NCBI GenBank assembly: GCA_030490835.1
Contig: CM059972.1
Coordinates: 17,089,764 to 17,153,763, forward strand
DNA: 64,000 nt
Source: Annona cherimola
Taxonomy: Eukaryota; Streptophyta; Magnoliopsida; Magnoliales; Annonaceae
Direction of reading: 5' to 3'
A program made the translations under genes and the position numbers. The notes under the pieces were generated by a model. The model worked only from the letters and a program-made list of their open reading frames with translations. It ran no database searches and had not been told where the DNA came from. Positions 61,023 to 64,000 of the stretch are shown piece by piece (position 1 is the first letter of the stretch; each line of letters begins with the position of its first letter).

Positions 61023-61924
61023 CAGTGTTGTTAAAACCGGACCGGACCGGCCGGTCGAACCGGTCCGACCGGGAACCGGGCATGCGTCCGGTTCGATCTC
61101 ATACGGTTCGGTCTGATAGTATTAAACCGCCTGAACCGTTGAACTGCCGGTTCAACCGGAAACCGCGATTGAACCGGTTAGACCGGTTCGCGAATAAATG
61201 AAACACGCTCCAACCGTGACGAGCGGCGGCGGCGGCAGCACCGGCAATGGGACTTTCAGATTTGCGGCACCGGCGATCTGGTTTCCAGCAGCAATGGGAC
61301 TTTCAGATTTGCGGCATCGGCAATCTGGTTTCCAGCGGCAATGGGACTTTCAGATTTGCGGCACCGGCGATCTGGTTTCCACCGGCAATGGGACTTTCAG
61401 ATTTGCGGCACCGGCGATCTGGTTTCCAGCGGCGGCAATGCCAAACCCATCTGGTTTTAGGCGCCGGGTTTCCACCGGACTGGATGCCGGCAACGGCGTC
61501 GTGAGGCTGCCGGCGGTTTCAGCGGACGGCTGGACTGCTCCCGGAAATGGACAGCTGCTTCCGGCGACTGGGTAGCATCGTCTGGCGGGGGGAAACGGGA
61601 AAAGGAAGGTGATGGAGCACCAAGTTTGGTGCTCCACTAGCATACTTTTATTTGTGCACATGCGTTCCCCAAAAAATAAAATATGGCCATTAAATCTCTT
61701 AAAAACTTACAAAATCTCACCAAATCTCAAAAGTATATTTTTGGAACAATTTTCATATGAAATCTATTATAAATACAATTTTAAATATTTTAAAATATGA
61801 AAGTATTAGATAAAATAAAAATTATCAATAGGCTAAGAGCTCACATAATTAGTTAATAGTTTTAATTATAACTTTATATATTTATTTAGTTTCAAAATTA
61901 TTTAAAGGTTTGCATAGTTTTGAA
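61023..61924 (+). mobile_element. hAT AACCGG element, 3'-truncated, inside array A2
   Basis: Starts CAGTGTTGTTAAAACCGG and follows the 48.0-kb copy closely, including TAGTATTAAACCGCCTGAAC and CTGGTTTTAGGCGCCGGG. It stops after TTTGCATAGTTTTGAAA, losing the conserved 3' end. The cargo differs: a ~46-bp unit with GGGACTTTCAGATTTGCGG is repeated about four times (61243-61437) where the 48-kb copy has ~240 bp of other sequence. The same array sequence (ATATATAAATGTCCCACGG) lies on both sides. Confidence 0.8.
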
Positions 61925-62310
61925 AATATATAAATGTCCCACGGGCCTCAAAAAATGAGTATTTTGTTTTTATAAAAATATATACGTGTCCCGTGGGCGT
62001 CCAAAAATGAATATAATATTTTATAAAAATATCTACGTGTCCCGCAGGCGTCCAAAAATAAATATATTATTTTTTAAAAATATATAAATGTCCCACGGGC
62101 CTCAAAAAATGAGTATTTTGTTTTTATAAAAATATATACGTGTCCGCGGGCGTCCAAAATTGAATATAATGTTTTATAAAAATTTAAATGTGTCCCACGG
62201 GCCTCCAAAAATAAATGTATTGTTTTTTAAAAAAATATAAATGTCCTACGAGACTTAACAAATGAATATTTTTTTTACAAAAATAATCATGTGTCCCGCG
62301 GGCATCCAAA
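61925..62310. repeat. Minisatellite A2, second part
   Basis: About seven more units of the 51-bp repeat after the hAT fragment, degenerating toward 62310. Confidence 0.93.
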
Positions 62311-62504
62311 AATATATATAATATTTTTTACTATTTTATTTCTTTATATAAATTTTTATTTCATTAAATCAAGCGGAGTTAATATTTTTAATTATAATTT
62401 AATATATTTATTTGGGTTCCAAATTTGGTTTTGAAGACATATATGATCTTATAAGGGCCTTAAGATTATATTAGAGGTGTTAAATTACGATTAATTTATT
62501 AATT
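62311..62504. other. Short linker between A2 and B2
   Basis: About 190 bp, ending in a partial B-type spacer (ATCTTATAAGGGCCTTAAGA). It includes GTTAATATTTTTAATTATAA, like the linker near 43345. Confidence 0.5.
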
Positions 62505-64000
62505 TCAAAAATTAGATGCTGTTAGATGCTATTAGATGATGTTAGATGCGGTTAGATGCTGTTAGATTCCGTTAGATGCTGTTAGATGCTGTTAGATGTC
62601 GTTAGACGCTGTTAGATTAAGTTGGATTTCTTTAAATCATATTAACTGGGTTTCAAATTCAGAAATTAAGGTCTAAATGACCTTATAAGGGGCCTACGAT
62701 CATATTACAGGTGTTAAATTAGGATTAACTTGTTAATTTCAAAAATTAGATGCTGTTAGATGCTGTTAGATGCTGTTAGATGCTGTTAAATGCCGTTAAA
62801 TGCTGTTAGATGCTGTTAGATGCCATTAGATGCCGTTAGATGCTGTTAGATGCTGTTAGATGCCATTAGATGCCGTTAGACGCTGTTAGATTAATTTGGA
62901 TTTCTTTAAATCATATTAACTGGGTTTCAAATTCAGAAATTAAGGTCTAAATGACCTTATAAGTGGCCTACGATCATATTACAGGTGTTAAATTAGGATT
63001 AACTTATTAATTTCAAAAATTAGATGTTGTTAGATGCTGTTAGATGTTGTTAGATGCCGTTAGATGTTGTTAGATGCTGTTAGATGCCATTAGATGCCGT
63101 TAGATGCTGTTAGATGCTGTTAGATGCCATTAAATGCCGTTAGACGCTTTTAGATTAAGTTGGATTTCTTTAAATCATATTATATGGGTTTAAAATTCCG
63201 TAATTAAGGTCTAAATGACCTTATAAGGGGCCTAGAATCATATTACAGGTGTTAAATTAGGATTAACTTATTAATTTCAAAAATTAGATGCTGTTAGATG
63301 TTGTTAGATGCTGTTAGATTCCGTTAGATGCTGTTAAATGTTGTTAGATGCCGTTAGATGTCGTTAGACGCTGTTAGATTAAGTTGGATTTCTTTAAATC
63401 ATATTAACTGGGTTTCAAATTCCGTAATTAAGATCTAAATGACCTTATAAGGGGCCTAGGATCATATTACAGGTGTTAAATTAGGATTAACTTATTAATT
63501 TCAAAAATTAGATGTTGTTAGATGCTGTTAGATGCTGTTAGATTCCGTTAGATGCTGTTAGATGCTGTTAGATGCTGTTAGATGCTGTTAGATGCCGTTA
63601 GATGCCGTTAGATGCCGTTAGACGCTGTTAGATTAAGTTGGATTTCTTTAAATCATATTAACTGAGTTTCAAATTCAGAAATTAAGGTGTAAACGACCTT
63701 ATAAGGGGCCTAGGATCATATTACAGGTGTTAAATTATGATTAACTTATTAATTTCAAAAATTAGATACTGTTAGATGCTGTTAGACGCTGTTAGACGCT
63801 GTTAGATGCTGTTAGACGCTGTTAGATGCTGTTAAACGCTGTTAGACGCTGTTAGATTATGATGATTTTATTAAATCATATAATATGAGTTTCAAATTCT
63901 GAATTTATGGTCTAAATGACATTATAAGGGACCTAGGATTATATTACAGGTGTTAAATTATGATTAACTTATTAATTTTAAAAATTAGATGCTGTTAGAT
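62505..64000. repeat. Minisatellite B2, GTTAGATGCT units, runs off the window
   Basis: The same 10-mer blocks and ~130-bp spacer as 43485-45045, with period about 225-275 bp. The last complete spacer (63855 onward) is the same GATTATGATGATTTTATTAA variant that closes array B1. The array continues past the window edge. Confidence 0.95.

Noticed and set aside
61198..61661. Frames with repeated GTFRFAAPAIWFPAA
   Set aside because: Product of a 46-bp tandem repeat in hAT cargo; different frames are equally open and no family is recognised.

Overview
This window is nuclear DNA from a flowering plant. The genes have GT-AG introns, one glutamate decarboxylase carries the plant-type C-terminal calmodulin-binding tail, and the rest is AT-rich DNA full of plant-type transposable elements (L1-type LINEs, a tRNA-derived SINE, a TRIM-like LTR, hAT and Mutator-like non-autonomous elements). 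I cannot name the species from sequence alone.

Layout. 1-11.0 kb: gene-free, with decayed LINE pieces (1.6-2.6 kb plus strand, 6.3-8.3 kb minus strand), each interrupted by a foldback MITE. 11.7-13.4 kb: an intact four-exon universal stress protein gene, plus strand. 13.8-15.2 kb: a solo LTR and two MITEs. 15.65-18.9 kb: an intact seven-exon glutamate decarboxylase gene, minus strand, with a clear TATA box. 19-33 kb: transposon-rich DNA holding a foldback MITE, a SINE, a hAT element, a LINE split by a TRIM-like LTR, and two related hAT MITEs. 33.4-40 kb: two broken gene copies in the same orientation, the N-terminal half of a TPX2-like spindle protein gene and the 3' part of a GT14 (core-2/I-branching) glycosyltransferase. 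41-45 kb: two unlike minisatellite arrays, one of ~51-bp units with a CCCGCGGG-type core and one of 10-bp GTTAGATGCT units in ~240-bp higher-order repeats. 46-58 kb: LINE remnants, two hAT elements with GC-rich cargo and several foldback MITEs. 58.7-64 kb: the same pair of arrays again, same order and orientation, with a truncated hAT element inside the first; the second runs off the window edge.

The two intact genes are unrelated stress-associated housekeeping-type genes on opposite strands; nothing suggests that they form a joint system. The most interesting material is structural: (i) the duplicated composite minisatellite; (ii) about ten foldback MITEs that share one palindromic core but wear different termini, five with readable 9-bp target duplications; (iii) a hAT family with conserved AACCGG-rich ends and different GC-rich interiors; (iv) three tiny LINE-type insertions (11, 16 and 24 nt) flanked by 14-17 bp target duplications; (v) the paired TPX2/GT14 fragments. 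I found no evidence of a new protein-based system. All boundaries were read by eye.
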